Below, in pieces: positions 9,458 to 18,909 of a DNA stretch of 47,615 nt. The notes under the pieces were generated by a model. The model was not told where the DNA came from and searched no databases. It saw only the letters and a program-made list of their open reading frames with translations. A program made the translations under genes and the position numbers. The stretch comes from an uncultured Bacilli bacterium (GTDB lineage Bacteria > Bacillota_I > Bacilli_A > RF39 > UBA660): NCBI GenBank assembly GCA_934097085.1, contig CAKONK010000010.1:1-47615 (forward strand), in the 5' to 3' direction. The number at the start of each line of letters is the position of its first letter. Position 1 is the stretch's first letter.

Positions 9458-12400
9458 ATGAACCCTACAGAAATTAAGAATTTTATTATTAATCATGAAA
9501 AAATCATACAGGATTTAACTAATACCATAGATAGTTTACCTGTAGAAATATCCGAAGAACTTGAGGAATTATTTAATTCAAATAATGTTAGTGAAATATA
9601 TAACATTATTAGTAGTTATTTTCCTAATAGTGGTGTGACTTTAACAAATCTAAAACTTAGCATGTTTTTTCAAGATGCAAGATTAAAAGATCAACTTTTA
9701 ACTCAAGAGGAATATACGAGTTTTTTAAAGGAACTTGTAGATGTTTATGGTGACAATTTTTCACAGGTTTTAAATATAAATGATAAAGAAAAAAGTATGG
9801 AAAATTGGAACTTTTTGCTATCATTAAATGATCCAAAATATTCTGAAATATATAAAAATATTCTTGAAAAGAAGGTATTATCTGTTCCAACAATAAAGGA
9901 TTTTTTAGAACTTATTAAAAATTCTAATACCAATTTTTTAAGTGAAGAATTAGTAATTAATTTCTTAAATAATGTTAGTAGTTTTGCTCAAAGCGATGCA
10001 GAAATATTAGAGTATTTACCTAATTCAATGCTTCAAGATGGAAAAATAGCTAAGATATTTTTTGAAAAAGCAAATATTTCAGATGTAGGCAAATATTTTG
10101 ATTTAATTCCAAATGAATTAAGAACTCGTGATATGTGGGAAAAGATATGCACTTCTAATTTTGATTATATAAATCAAATCCCCAATACTAATATTGATCC
10201 GAGTATTACCCAAGAAGAGTATTCTAAGTGGCTAGAAAATATAATAGTAAAATATGTGTCAAAAAATTTAGAAGATATAGTAAGGTATTTTAAAAAAATA
10301 AATGATGATAAAATAACTGTTTCTTTATGTCAAAAACTTGCTGAATTAGCACCAAATAATAAATGCCTTGATTTACTACAATGTATGCCAGAAAGATGCA
10401 GAACACAAAAACTTTATGAAACTTTAGCAATAAAGGATGCAAAAGTTTTAAGTGAAATACCATTAAAATCATTTGTTGCAAATATTTCAGAGGAAGAGTA
10501 TGATAAGTGGTTTGAAAATTTAATATCACAAGTTATTAAAAATTATCATTTTAAAAGCAAAGATACAGATTTATTTCTTATTGATTCTATACCTAATGAA
10601 AAAATTAATGAAAGAATTTGGAATGAGTATTTGGATAAATGTTTGTCAGAAGATATCAAATTAGATAGTGCTTCCATTCACAGACTTGACCCCAAAAATA
10701 TAACTCCACAAATGGTTGAACGCGCAATGAGAGACATTGACGTCGCAGAAATAAGAGATTTCCCATGCATTGATCAAAATTTAGAGGATATTCCTATTGA
10801 AAAAAGAGAGAAATTTAAAAACTGGCAGAATTCACTTTCAGAGGAGCAAAAAGAAACCTATAGAAAATGGTATGAACAAATTTGGATTAATTCACTTAAT
10901 GAAGGTCAATATAAGGATGTAATGAATCCTCACAAATTACTACAGTACGTTCCTAAAAATGCGATTACCTTTGCAATGAAAAAAGCTTGTATAGAAAAAA
11001 GTTTTGATGGAAATAGCTATACTCCTATAGCAAAGTATTTACCATTACCAGAATCACCGGAACAATTAAAGGAATATCAAGATTTACTAATATATTATTT
11101 AAGTTTAGTTCCCACTGTTGATTATACAAATGAAAAAGCAATAGGCCGTGTAGAATACCAAACTGAACATATTGATATTCTTAGTGACATTCCAAAAGAG
11201 TATATTAATGAAGGTATATTGCGAAAGGCAGTAGAAAAGGCTATTAAATATTTAACTTATGCAGACGAATCATTACCGTATTTTGATGAACTATTGGATA
11301 TAGCCTATAAATCCAAATTAGAAAGTTTAGGCAGAACTGAATTAACTCCAAAAGAACGCGAGTTAATACATAAATTTTATCTAAATAATGCAGATTTATT
11401 TAAAACCCTTCAATTGGAAGTACTAGACTCCAAAATACTTAATACTATTGGTGAGGATTGTTTAGAGAAAATTGTGAGATATAAAGATACGCAATATCTT
11501 ATTTTAAATGTAGCAAAAACTGAAATTAAATTAAAAACCTTAGGTTTTGTTTTAAATAATTTAAAAGCTGATAATTTATTTATTGAACCTCTTATTGAAA
11601 AAATAAGTGATTCTATTACTCATCAAAATAGCGATAAATTTAGTAGTGATTCAGTTTTTTTAGATTTAGTATCAAAACGAATAGATCAAAAAGATATTCC
11701 TTTTACCGATTACGAAAAAGTAATTATATCTTATTTAACTCTTAATCCTCAGGAAGGAAAGAAGATAAAAACTTATGAAGACATTTTAACATTTGTAGAA
11801 AGAAAAAATAATGAATTAGAAAGTATTATCAATAATAATAGTTCTACTTTATTAGATGTTAAAAGGGCTTATTTAGAAATGACAACAGGACTCGATTACG
11901 AAAGTACTATTAACTTAATAAAAATGTATGGTAATGACCCAGAGGAGTTATTAAAACAATATAATAATGTTAATCCTAATTCTTATAAAGAACTAAGTGA
12001 AAAAGAAGCTTTAGAAATAATTATTAAGTTAAAATTTGTAATTGAATCATCAGATATAAATCTTATTAGAAGTGAATTCCAAAAAATTGTAAGAAGTGAA
12101 AATAAGGAAATTTCATATTTAAAATATCAAAAATATTGCACATTAGAAAACTCTTTAAGAAGAGCATATGGTAGAGATGTAACTAATTCTCTTTCAAAAG
12201 ATTCAGATACTTTACCTTTAAAAGAATATGAGTACAATGGTGAAAAATACTATGTAAAAAATGTTGAAGGTAATTTTAATAGAATGGTTAGTTTACTCGG
12301 CGCTTATCGAGAATCTTCAGCTTCAGAAGGTGATTTGTATGATAGATGGAATACTAATCAAATGGCAAATAATCATGCACTATGTTATAGTTTAATAAAT

Positions 12401-14389
12401 CAGTCAAATCCTGGAACTGCATTAATACATGATAAAACTGGTGTAATTATTTCAATAAATGGATTTAGTCCTGAGTCTTTATCTGCATCTGCACCATATG
12501 ATTTATGTTCAGATAATAGACATAATACCGTTCAAACCTGGAGACAGCAAAGATTTTTCACTGCAAAAAATATGCAAAATCAAGTGCGAGGCAATTATTC
12601 AGAATATGATATTGAATTACAAGATGTTTTGTCTAATAGTAAAAAGTATCAAAAAATTCAACCAGCAACAATAATATGTTTCGAGGAAATTGATGAAGAT
12701 AGTATAAATGCCTCTATTGAATTAAGCAAAAGACTTGGCTATACTGTTCCTATTGAGTTAATAGATCGTAGAAAATTAGCAAATGAAGAAATGATTAAAA
12801 TAGATAGTTCTCTTGAAAAATTTAAAAATGGAAAAAATATTGATACATCTTTAGTAGAAACTATTATTACGAGTTTTAATAATGTTAGAAACGCTCATAG
12901 ATATTCTAATTTATCTGATGAGATAATGGGAGAGTATGCTGATGTTGAAAATAAAGAGGCGCCTTTTAACTGCATTCATTTAAATCAAATTATAAAAGAA
13001 TGTCTTCAAAATATTGAACAGCGAATAAGAAATGGTCAGGTTCAAGAGGGATTAAAAGCTTTAGAAAACATAAAAAACATTATTAATAATGAAAGACAAA
13101 AGTCATTTTTAATGACAACAATGTATGAAAAACAATTATGGACTGGTATTGATTTAGATATTGATTACATCTTAGATAATTTACAAAGAACTTATGGAAG
13201 ACCAAATGTTAAACCTTTAGAAAGCATTAATACTTTAGATGTTTTAATGCAAATGCAAAATCAAGATTTAAATTCAGTAACATATGATCTCACGTATAGT
13301 GAAAAAGAAAGAACAGAGCAACTATCAAAAGAGAACATTATATCATTAATTGATATTCAAAAAATAGAAAAAGGCATTGAGGAAATTCATGAAAAAGGTT
13401 ATTATAAAAATAATAAAGATTATGATGAAGAACATATTGCAAGAGTTATTTTATATAGTGATTTAATAGCTAAAATGGAAGGATTTGATGATAAAACAAG
13501 AAACTTAATTACAGAGGTTGCTAAATATTACTCTTGTGGAAGACAACTTGATATTCCAGAATCACATGAAAAATATAGTGCTGATCTTGCTGGCAAAGCA
13601 TTAACTGGAAAATATTCACAAACGGAACTTAGTGTAATAAAAGCAACAATTGAATTACAAAATTTTGATTTTCCAGAGTCCAGCAATAGTGAATATGAAG
13701 CAAAAATAAACGAAAAAGCTAAAGAATTATGTAAAAAATATAGTATAGCAGGGGATTTAATACCTGTTATAAAGAAAATGTCAGCATGTATAAAAGATTC
13801 AGTAAATTTGGATAAAACTAGATTTGTTCATAAAGCAAGTGATATGCCTAAAGTTGCAAAAATTCACAATGGATTTGAACTTTCTAAATCACTTAATATT
13901 GGATCATTAAAAACTGATTCCTCAAAAAAATTGCTTAAATTTAGTTATTCATTGCAAGAAAAATTGGCACAACAAGAATTAGATAAATTGTCAAGTTTAG
14001 TTCAAATAGACTATCAATGTGAAAAGAAACAAATTATGGATGCTTTTTTCGCAGATGAAACAATTTATCCCCCTAAATATATTGTTGATGAAAAAATTAT
14101 TGATTCACCCATTGTTAAACTTGAATATTTAAAAACAAAATACCCTGAGATTGCAAAATTAGATTATGAAGAATTTATAAAACAAAGAGATTCAATAAAT
14201 ATCAAAACCAATAGTCCTGAAAAACTTCAGTTGGAAAAACAAATAAGAGATTTAAGAAGAAAACAGTTTGAAATTAAAGTTAAAGAATTAGGCTTACAAA
14301 ATAGTCCAACATTAACTTTAGACCAATTATTAAAAGAGCAAGAAAAAATGGAACAAGTTATAGAATCATCAAAGGGGAAAAATTTATAA
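9458..14389 (+). CDS. Giant multidomain protein with helical repeats, unknown central domain and degenerate HD domain
   Basis: At 1643 residues this is the largest protein in the window, with no signal peptide or membrane helix. Residues 1-640 hold loose helical repeats with recurring IPN...T..M and EEYxxWxE blocks. About 920-1090 is a globular domain with GAYRESSASEG, ISINGFSPESLSAS and EYDIEL. The R, S-x-S and E-x-x-x-E spacing recalls an ADP-ribosyltransferase fold, but this is a guess. About 1320-1400 follows the layout of an HD-GYP/HD phosphohydrolase (HIARVILYSDLIAKMEGF, then ESHEKYSADLAGKAL), yet the HD pair is replaced by YS, so it is probably inactive. The C-terminus is coiled coil. 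It is the last gene of the three-gene unit that starts at 6951. Confidence 0.7.
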   Translation: MNPTEIKNFIINHEKIIQDLTNTIDSLPVEISEELEELFNSNNVSEIYNIISSYFPNSGVTLTNLKLSMFFQDARLKDQLLTQEEYTSFLKELVDVYGDNFSQVLNINDKEKSMENWNFLLSLNDPKYSEIYKNILEKKVLSVPTIKDFLELIKNSNTNFLSEELVINFLNNVSSFAQSDAEILEYLPNSMLQDGKIAKIFFEKANISDVGKYFDLIPNELRTRDMWEKICTSNFDYINQIPNTNIDPSITQEEYSKWLENIIVKYVSKNLEDIVRYFKKINDDKITVSLCQKLAELAPNNKCLDLLQCMPERCRTQKLYETLAIKDAKVLSEIPLKSFVANISEEEYDKWFENLISQVIKNYHFKSKDTDLFLIDSIPNEKINERIWNEYLDKCLSEDIKLDSASIHRLDPKNITPQMVERAMRDIDVAEIRDFPCIDQNLEDIPIEKREKFKNWQNSLSEEQKETYRKWYEQIWINSLNEGQYKDVMNPHKLLQYVPKNAITFAMKKACIEKSFDGNSYTPIAKYLPLPESPEQLKEYQDLLIYYLSLVPTVDYTNEKAIGRVEYQTEHIDILSDIPKEYINEGILRKAVEKAIKYLTYADESLPYFDELLDIAYKSKLESLGRTELTPKERELIHKFYLNNADLFKTLQLEVLDSKILNTIGEDCLEKIVRYKDTQYLILNVAKTEIKLKTLGFVLNNLKADNLFIEPLIEKISDSITHQNSDKFSSDSVFLDLVSKRIDQKDIPFTDYEKVIISYLTLNPQEGKKIKTYEDILTFVERKNNELESIINNNSSTLLDVKRAYLEMTTGLDYESTINLIKMYGNDPEELLKQYNNVNPNSYKELSEKEALEIIIKLKFVIESSDINLIRSEFQKIVRSENKEISYLKYQKYCTLENSLRRAYGRDVTNSLSKDSDTLPLKEYEYNGEKYYVKNVEGNFNRMVSLLGAYRESSASEGDLYDRWNTNQMANNHALCYSLINQSNPGTALIHDKTGVIISINGFSPESLSASAPYDLCSDNRHNTVQTWRQQRFFTAKNMQNQVRGNYSEYDIELQDVLSNSKKYQKIQPATIICFEEIDEDSINASIELSKRLGYTVPIELIDRRKLANEEMIKIDSSLEKFKNGKNIDTSLVETIITSFNNVRNAHRYSNLSDEIMGEYADVENKEAPFNCIHLNQIIKECLQNIEQRIRNGQVQEGLKALENIKNIINNERQKSFLMTTMYEKQLWTGIDLDIDYILDNLQRTYGRPNVKPLESINTLDVLMQMQNQDLNSVTYDLTYSEKERTEQLSKENIISLIDIQKIEKGIEEIHEKGYYKNNKDYDEEHIARVILYSDLIAKMEGFDDKTRNLITEVAKYYSCGRQLDIPESHEKYSADLAGKALTGKYSQTELSVIKATIELQNFDFPESSNSEYEAKINEKAKELCKKYSIAGDLIPVIKKMSACIKDSVNLDKTRFVHKASDMPKVAKIHNGFELSKSLNIGSLKTDSSKKLLKFSYSLQEKLAQQELDKLSSLVQIDYQCEKKQIMDAFFADETIYPPKYIVDEKIIDSPIVKLEYLKTKYPEIAKLDYEEFIKQRDSINIKTNSPEKLQLEKQIRDLRRKQFEIKVKELGLQNSPTLTLDQLLKEQEKMEQVIESSKGKNL

Positions 14390-14390
14390 T

Positions 14391-14425
14391 AAAAAAATAA
14401 TTTGAAAAACTCAAATTATTTTTTT
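14391..14425. terminator. Bidirectional terminator between convergent genes
   Basis: A perfect 15-bp stem (14391-14405 with 14411-14425, loop AAAAC) starts with seven A and ends with seven T, so it can stop transcription from both sides. It overlaps the end of the - strand metalloprotease gene. Confidence 0.85.
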
Positions 14426-15387
14426 AATGTTCTTATAAATGCATCACTTTCATTAGGAACAATAAATTTACTTTCCATGACATCAATATAATCAGAAATA
14501 GAGCATAGTTTTAAAGAAATAATTTCTTTGTAGTATTTTAAAGCTAAATCTTTATTTTGCAAAAATAAATCATATAACTCTAAAGAATAAAAAGTACTTA
14601 TAACATATTTGATAATTTCCTCAAAAGAACATTTATATACTTTTCTTAATTCTTCTTTAGTAATATTTCTTTTTTGATATAATTCTTTGAAAAAATTACT
14701 ATCAATATTTTTAATTTGTTCCTCATGCATAAATTTATTAATTTTATATTTAAAATAAACATTTTCTACATCACTTGTTAAATTTTCAATTAATTGAATT
14801 TTCATTGTATTGATGTCTTCTTTATCGAAACCTTGTTTTTCTAAGTAATCACATAATATCAGTTCTAAGAAAACACTTTCAATTTCTTCGAAGTTTTGAT
14901 GAACTGGATCATAATACGAATCGGGATTTTTCTTCATATTTATAGCATGTCCATATTCATGAACTAATGTAAAAATATCCTCGATAGTTTTATATCTATT
15001 CATTTTAATTACTACATCATCTTTTCTTTGATATGTAATACCTACACATGACTTAGTGGGACTAACGGGCACAAATATAAGATTTTTTTTGTTATTTGCA
15101 AATAAGTTAAAGAAATCTGTAAACATTTCACTATCAAGATTTTTAAAAAATTCATACACAATTTCAAAAAGCATTTTTGCATTAACTCTTTGATAAAAAA
15201 CTTCATCATCTGGAAATTTAAATTGATTTTCTCTTAAAAAAATTTCTAACATTTCCTCATAACAAAGTGAATTTTCCACTTGTAAATTGTCTAAATATAT
15301 TCGATTTTTTAAAAATAGTTTTGATAAAGGTTTATCATTTTCATTAAGATTATTTTTTTCTACTAATAAAATATTATTCATTATCAT
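14416..15387 (-). CDS. HEYGH zinc metalloprotease, M3-like, copy 2
   Basis: The 323-residue protein contains TLVHEYGHAINM, a gluzincin zinc motif. About 25 residues later comes EEIESVFLE, which supplies the third ligand as in M3 oligopeptidases. It is roughly half the length of PepF-type enzymes and keeps only the catalytic C-terminal half, without signal peptide or membrane helix, so it is probably a cytoplasmic peptidase. Its start (ATG at 15387 or 15381) overlaps the end of the paralogous gene upstream by 14 bases, and the two are similar over the zinc site and flanks, indicating tandem duplication. The substrate is unknown. Confidence 0.75.
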   Translation of the reverse strand: MIMNNILLVEKNNLNENDKPLSKLFLKNRIYLDNLQVENSLCYEEMLEIFLRENQFKFPDDEVFYQRVNAKMLFEIVYEFFKNLDSEMFTDFFNLFANNKKNLIFVPVSPTKSCVGITYQRKDDVVIKMNRYKTIEDIFTLVHEYGHAINMKKNPDSYYDPVHQNFEEIESVFLELILCDYLEKQGFDKEDINTMKIQLIENLTSDVENVYFKYKINKFMHEEQIKNIDSNFFKELYQKRNITKEELRKVYKCSFEEIIKYVISTFYSLELYDLFLQNKDLALKYYKEIISLKLCSISDYIDVMESKFIVPNESDAFIRTLKK

Positions 15388-16309
15388 CTTTCTTTCTAAT
15401 TAATTTTCTAACATTTTCTCCGTAACTAATAGGTACTCCTATACTTTCTAAATATTCTTTTGATTTATTATCTTTACATAAAATTCTTTTATAAAGATAA
15501 AAGGCTTTTTCAGGGTCATTTAAATAGATATCATAAAGACCATAAACATATAAATCACTTATTGCATAACATGCTTGATATGTAAAAGGGTTAGAGTAGA
15601 TATATTTTAAGTACATAAAAAAAGTCTTATAATTAATTTTGTCTTTATTTATTGAATTTTGAAATATTTTTTTATAAAGTAAGTTATCATATGGAAAAAT
15701 GTTTTCTTTTTTCATAAAATCATATATTTGGTATTTTGATATGGTATCATCACTCATGCATTGACTTCTAGCACAAAACATATTAATTAATTTTGCGGGT
15801 TCCTCCTCATTAATATTTTTCATTAAGTAAAAGCAAGATAATATTTCCAAAAATTTACTTTCAATTTCTCTATAATAATGTGTTTTAAGTCCCTCGGTAT
15901 TAGATATCATTGCTAAAGCATGCCCATATTCATGAACAAGTGTACATACATCATCAATAGTTTCAGTTTGAGCTGCTACTATATATATATTATCATTTTT
16001 AATGTCGGTATAGCCACCAGCATCCTTTAAATCTTTTTTAGTAAATATAACATTAGAATTTCTTATTTTAAACGCACTTAAAAACTTTTTGAATATTTCT
16101 TTATCAAGAGTAGCAAAAAAATCATGTGTAAGCATAAAAACATCTTCTTTAGAATATTTTTTAGCAAGCTTTGGAATATCAATATCTTCCTCTATATTAC
16201 TATTATAAATGTGCTCTTTGAAAGATAAGGCTCTTCTTTCTATTTCACTATTGTCCCAAGCAATATATTTTCTAGTATTTAGTTTTATGTCACCGTTTTC
16301 TGATTTCAT
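15374..16309 (-). CDS. HEYGH zinc metalloprotease, M3-like, copy 1
   Basis: This 311-residue protein has TLVHEYGHALAM with a downstream YYREIESKFLE block, matching an M3/gluzincin active site. It is the first gene of a two-gene - strand unit; AAAGGAG precedes the ATG at 16309. A divergent copy follows immediately. Both are short versions of the M3 catalytic region. They are embedded between + strand genes against the prevailing strand, which fits acquisition or insertion. Whether the pair acts as a heterodimer is not visible. Confidence 0.75.
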   Translation of the reverse strand: MKSENGDIKLNTRKYIAWDNSEIERRALSFKEHIYNSNIEEDIDIPKLAKKYSKEDVFMLTHDFFATLDKEIFKKFLSAFKIRNSNVIFTKKDLKDAGGYTDIKNDNIYIVAAQTETIDDVCTLVHEYGHALAMISNTEGLKTHYYREIESKFLEILSCFYLMKNINEEEPAKLINMFCARSQCMSDDTISKYQIYDFMKKENIFPYDNLLYKKIFQNSINKDKINYKTFFMYLKYIYSNPFTYQACYAISDLYVYGLYDIYLNDPEKAFYLYKRILCKDNKSKEYLESIGVPISYGENVRKLIRKKDDNE

Positions 16310-16352
16310 TGTATCTCCTTTACATAAGTAATGTCTATTATATCAAAAATAT

Positions 16353-16382
16353 TTGCAAATGCAATATAGTAAATGTTATAAT
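16353..16382 (+). promoter_or_regulatory. Promoter of glmS
   Basis: TTGCAA (16353-16358), an 18-bp spacer and TATAAT (16377-16382) with an extended TG. Transcription would begin near 16389, about 40 bases before the ribozyme core. Confidence 0.6.
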
Positions 16383-16427
16383 TAATATACAAATTATAAA
16401 ATGTGAAAGGAGTTAATTTTTATAATA

Positions 16428-16525
16428 GCGCAAGGCCTAATTAGGTGACGAGGACTTACATTGTCGATTTATCAGCGGATGTGTAAGCGGAGAAGTTTTA
16501 CTTCGTAAAATACTTTAAAAAAATA
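16428..16525 (+). promoter_or_regulatory. glmS ribozyme/riboswitch
   Basis: The leader of glmS carries the conserved blocks of the glucosamine-6-phosphate-activated ribozyme in the right order: AGCGC (16427-16431), GTGACGAGG, TGTCGATTTATCAGCGGATG, and a P4-like hairpin AAGTTTTAC-TTC-GTAAAATACTT. By the known mechanism, cleavage falls just before G16428 when glucosamine-6-phosphate binds, and the cut mRNA is then degraded. The product of GlmS therefore represses its own gene. The short distance to the start codon, and glmS itself directly downstream, confirm the call. Confidence 0.93.
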
Positions 16526-16576
16526 AAATCAAAATTATAACAAAGAGGTATTTAATAAAACAAGAAAGGAATTTTT

Positions 16577-18328
16577 ATGTGTGGAATTGTAGGTTACAAA
16601 GGTAATCAAAATAGCATTCCTGTTTTATTAAATGGCTTAAAATCTTTAGAATATAGAGGTTATGATTCAGCAGGACTTGCTTATATAAATGGGGGTAAAA
16701 TAACAATTAAAAAAGCTATAGGAAGGGTTAAAAATCTTGAAAATTTAGTTTCTAACGAAGACTATGGAAATATTGGTATTGCTCATACAAGATGGGCAAC
16801 TCATGGGGGAGTAACTGATAATAATGCTCATCCTCATAAACAAGGTAAAATAACTTTAGTACATAATGGTATTATTGAAAATTATAAAGAATTAAGTGAA
16901 AAGATTGATACAAAATTATTAAGTGAAACTGATACAGAAATATTATGTGCTTATATAAATAAGCTTTATAATGAAAATCATGATATGCTTAAAACTTTAG
17001 CAAAACTTAAAAATGATATAAAGGGTAGTTATGCACTTGCAATAATTAATGAAGATGAACCAGATACTTTATATGGGGTTCGTAAAAATGTACCTTTAAT
17101 ACTTGCTAAAAATGATAATGAATATTTTTTAGTATCTGATATGACTGCAGCACTTAAGTATACAAATAAATTTTATTTACTTGAAAATGATGAAATTGTT
17201 AAAATTTCTGATAAAGAATATATTTATGATAGTGATCTTAATCTACTAAAAAAAGAACTTTTAACTTTTGAGGGAACAAGTAATGATGTTATGCTTAAGG
17301 GTTATCCTCATTTTATGTTAAAGGAAATTCACGAAGAACCAATGGTTGTTAATAATATTTTATCTTATTATTTAACTGATGGTAAGTTTAATGAAAATAT
17401 GCCCAACTTTAAAAAATATAAAAATATTTATTTTGTAGGTTGTGGCAGTGCTAGTTATACTGCTGATATTGCTAAAAAAGTATTTGAAAATTATGCAAAT
17501 ATTAAATGTGAAGTATTTTTGGCAAGTGAATTTAGATATCAAAAACATTTTTATGATAAAGATACTTTAGTTGTATTTATTTCTCAGTCTGGAGAAACTG
17601 CAGACACTTTAGAGGCTCTTAGAATTACTAAAAGTGATGGTATAGATACATTAGCTATTGTTAATGTAGTGGGCTCTTCGATTGCTAGAGAAGCAGGTAA
17701 AGTATTATACATTAAAGCTGGTACTGAAATAGCGGTAGCAACCACTAAAGCATTTACTGCCCAATATTTACTTCTTACACTTATTGCTCTTAAAATGGCT
17801 GGTGTAAATAATCTAAATGAGTTTTATAAAGTAAATGAAGCATTAGAAACTGTATTTGCTATAGACTTTCAAAAATATGCTGAAAAAATATATACTAAAA
17901 AAGATGCATTCTTTATTGGTAGGGGAATAGATTATGGCTTATGTGAAGAGGGAAGTCTTAAATTAAAGGAAATAAGTTATATAAACTCATCTGCATTTGC
18001 CTCTGGAGAACTTAAACATGGTACTATATCATTAATTGAAAATAATACTCCAGTTATGGGAATAATAACTGATGAAAATCTTGCTTTAAAAACAATAAGT
18101 AATATAAAAGAGGTTCACGCAAGGGGAGCATATAGTTTATTTATTACAAGTTTAGATATTGATGGTGACTTTTATGATGATAGAATTAAAGTGCCTCATA
18201 TAAATAATTATATAGATCCAATTTTGATTGTGTCAAGTCTTCAACTTCTTGCATATAATGTTGCTCTTTTAAAAGGTGAGGATATTGATAAACCAAGAAA
18301 TTTAGCTAAAAGTGTTACTGTGGAATAA
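16577..18328 (+). CDS. glmS: Glutamine-fructose-6-phosphate aminotransferase
   Basis: GlmS makes glucosamine-6-phosphate from fructose-6-phosphate and glutamine, the entry to amino-sugar and peptidoglycan synthesis. The 583-residue protein starts MCGIVGY, so Cys2 (Cys1 after Met removal) is the glutaminase nucleophile. TRWATHGG and HNGIIENY follow in the glutaminase domain. Two SIS domains carry the isomerase part, with SQSGETADT and the final KPRNLAKSVTVE. It is slightly shorter than the common 600 residues. The gene is controlled by the ribozyme in its leader. AGAAAGGA precedes the ATG. Confidence 0.97.
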   Translation: MCGIVGYKGNQNSIPVLLNGLKSLEYRGYDSAGLAYINGGKITIKKAIGRVKNLENLVSNEDYGNIGIAHTRWATHGGVTDNNAHPHKQGKITLVHNGIIENYKELSEKIDTKLLSETDTEILCAYINKLYNENHDMLKTLAKLKNDIKGSYALAIINEDEPDTLYGVRKNVPLILAKNDNEYFLVSDMTAALKYTNKFYLLENDEIVKISDKEYIYDSDLNLLKKELLTFEGTSNDVMLKGYPHFMLKEIHEEPMVVNNILSYYLTDGKFNENMPNFKKYKNIYFVGCGSASYTADIAKKVFENYANIKCEVFLASEFRYQKHFYDKDTLVVFISQSGETADTLEALRITKSDGIDTLAIVNVVGSSIAREAGKVLYIKAGTEIAVATTKAFTAQYLLLTLIALKMAGVNNLNEFYKVNEALETVFAIDFQKYAEKIYTKKDAFFIGRGIDYGLCEEGSLKLKEISYINSSAFASGELKHGTISLIENNTPVMGIITDENLALKTISNIKEVHARGAYSLFITSLDIDGDFYDDRIKVPHINNYIDPILIVSSLQLLAYNVALLKGEDIDKPRNLAKSVTVE

Positions 18329-18342
18329 AGTAGCACTTTTTT
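18308..18342 (+). terminator. glmS terminator overlapping the stop codon
   Basis: AAAAGTGTTACT (18308-18319) pairs with AGTAGCACTTTT (18329-18340) with one G-U pair, followed by TT. The left arm is formed by the last codons of glmS. Confidence 0.75.
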
Positions 18343-18355
18343 CATAGTATTAATT

Positions 18356-18874
18356 ATGGATTTAATTATTAGTTTTTTATTTATATCTATTATTGGCACA
18401 CTTTTTCATTTTACATATGATTATTTTAAGCATAATAAAGTTGTAGCCATCTTTTCAGCGGTTAATGAAAGTACTTGGGAACATATTAAGATGGGTCTTT
18501 CATCAGCTCTATTATTTAGTTTTTTTGATGGCTTTAAATATGGTAAGATTGAAACATATTTTTTTGCTAAATCAGTAAGTTTACTTATGATAATCTTAAT
18601 TATACCAATACTTTTTTATGGTTGTAAACTCTTTTTTAAACGAAGTTTTCTAGTTATAGACATCTTAATATTTTATATTGCTACCTTTGCAAGTTCTTAT
18701 TCATTTTTCTATATTATTAGAAATATAAAAGAAATATATATTTTAAATTATATTGGATGCATAATGTTATTTATTATATTTAGTTTATATTTACTTCTTA
18801 CAGTGTGGCCACTTAAAAATGAATTATTTTTAGATCCAATTACTAAAAAATATGGGTTAGATAGCAAAAGATAG
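18356..18874 (+). CDS. DUF6512-type membrane protein
   Basis: A 172-residue integral membrane protein with five predicted helices. GTLFHFTYDY near the start and NESTWEHIKMG (about 40-50) are the motifs I associate with the DUF6512 family of unknown function. It lies after the glmS terminator without a clear promoter or ribosome binding site, so its expression is uncertain. It is followed by another membrane protein gene. Confidence 0.7.
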   Translation: MDLIISFLFISIIGTLFHFTYDYFKHNKVVAIFSAVNESTWEHIKMGLSSALLFSFFDGFKYGKIETYFFAKSVSLLMIILIIPILFYGCKLFFKRSFLVIDILIFYIATFASSYSFFYIIRNIKEIYILNYIGCIMLFIIFSLYLLLTVWPLKNELFLDPITKKYGLDSKR

Positions 18875-18909
18875 TTTTATCATTTTAATAATTATGGTAA
18901 ACTATACTT

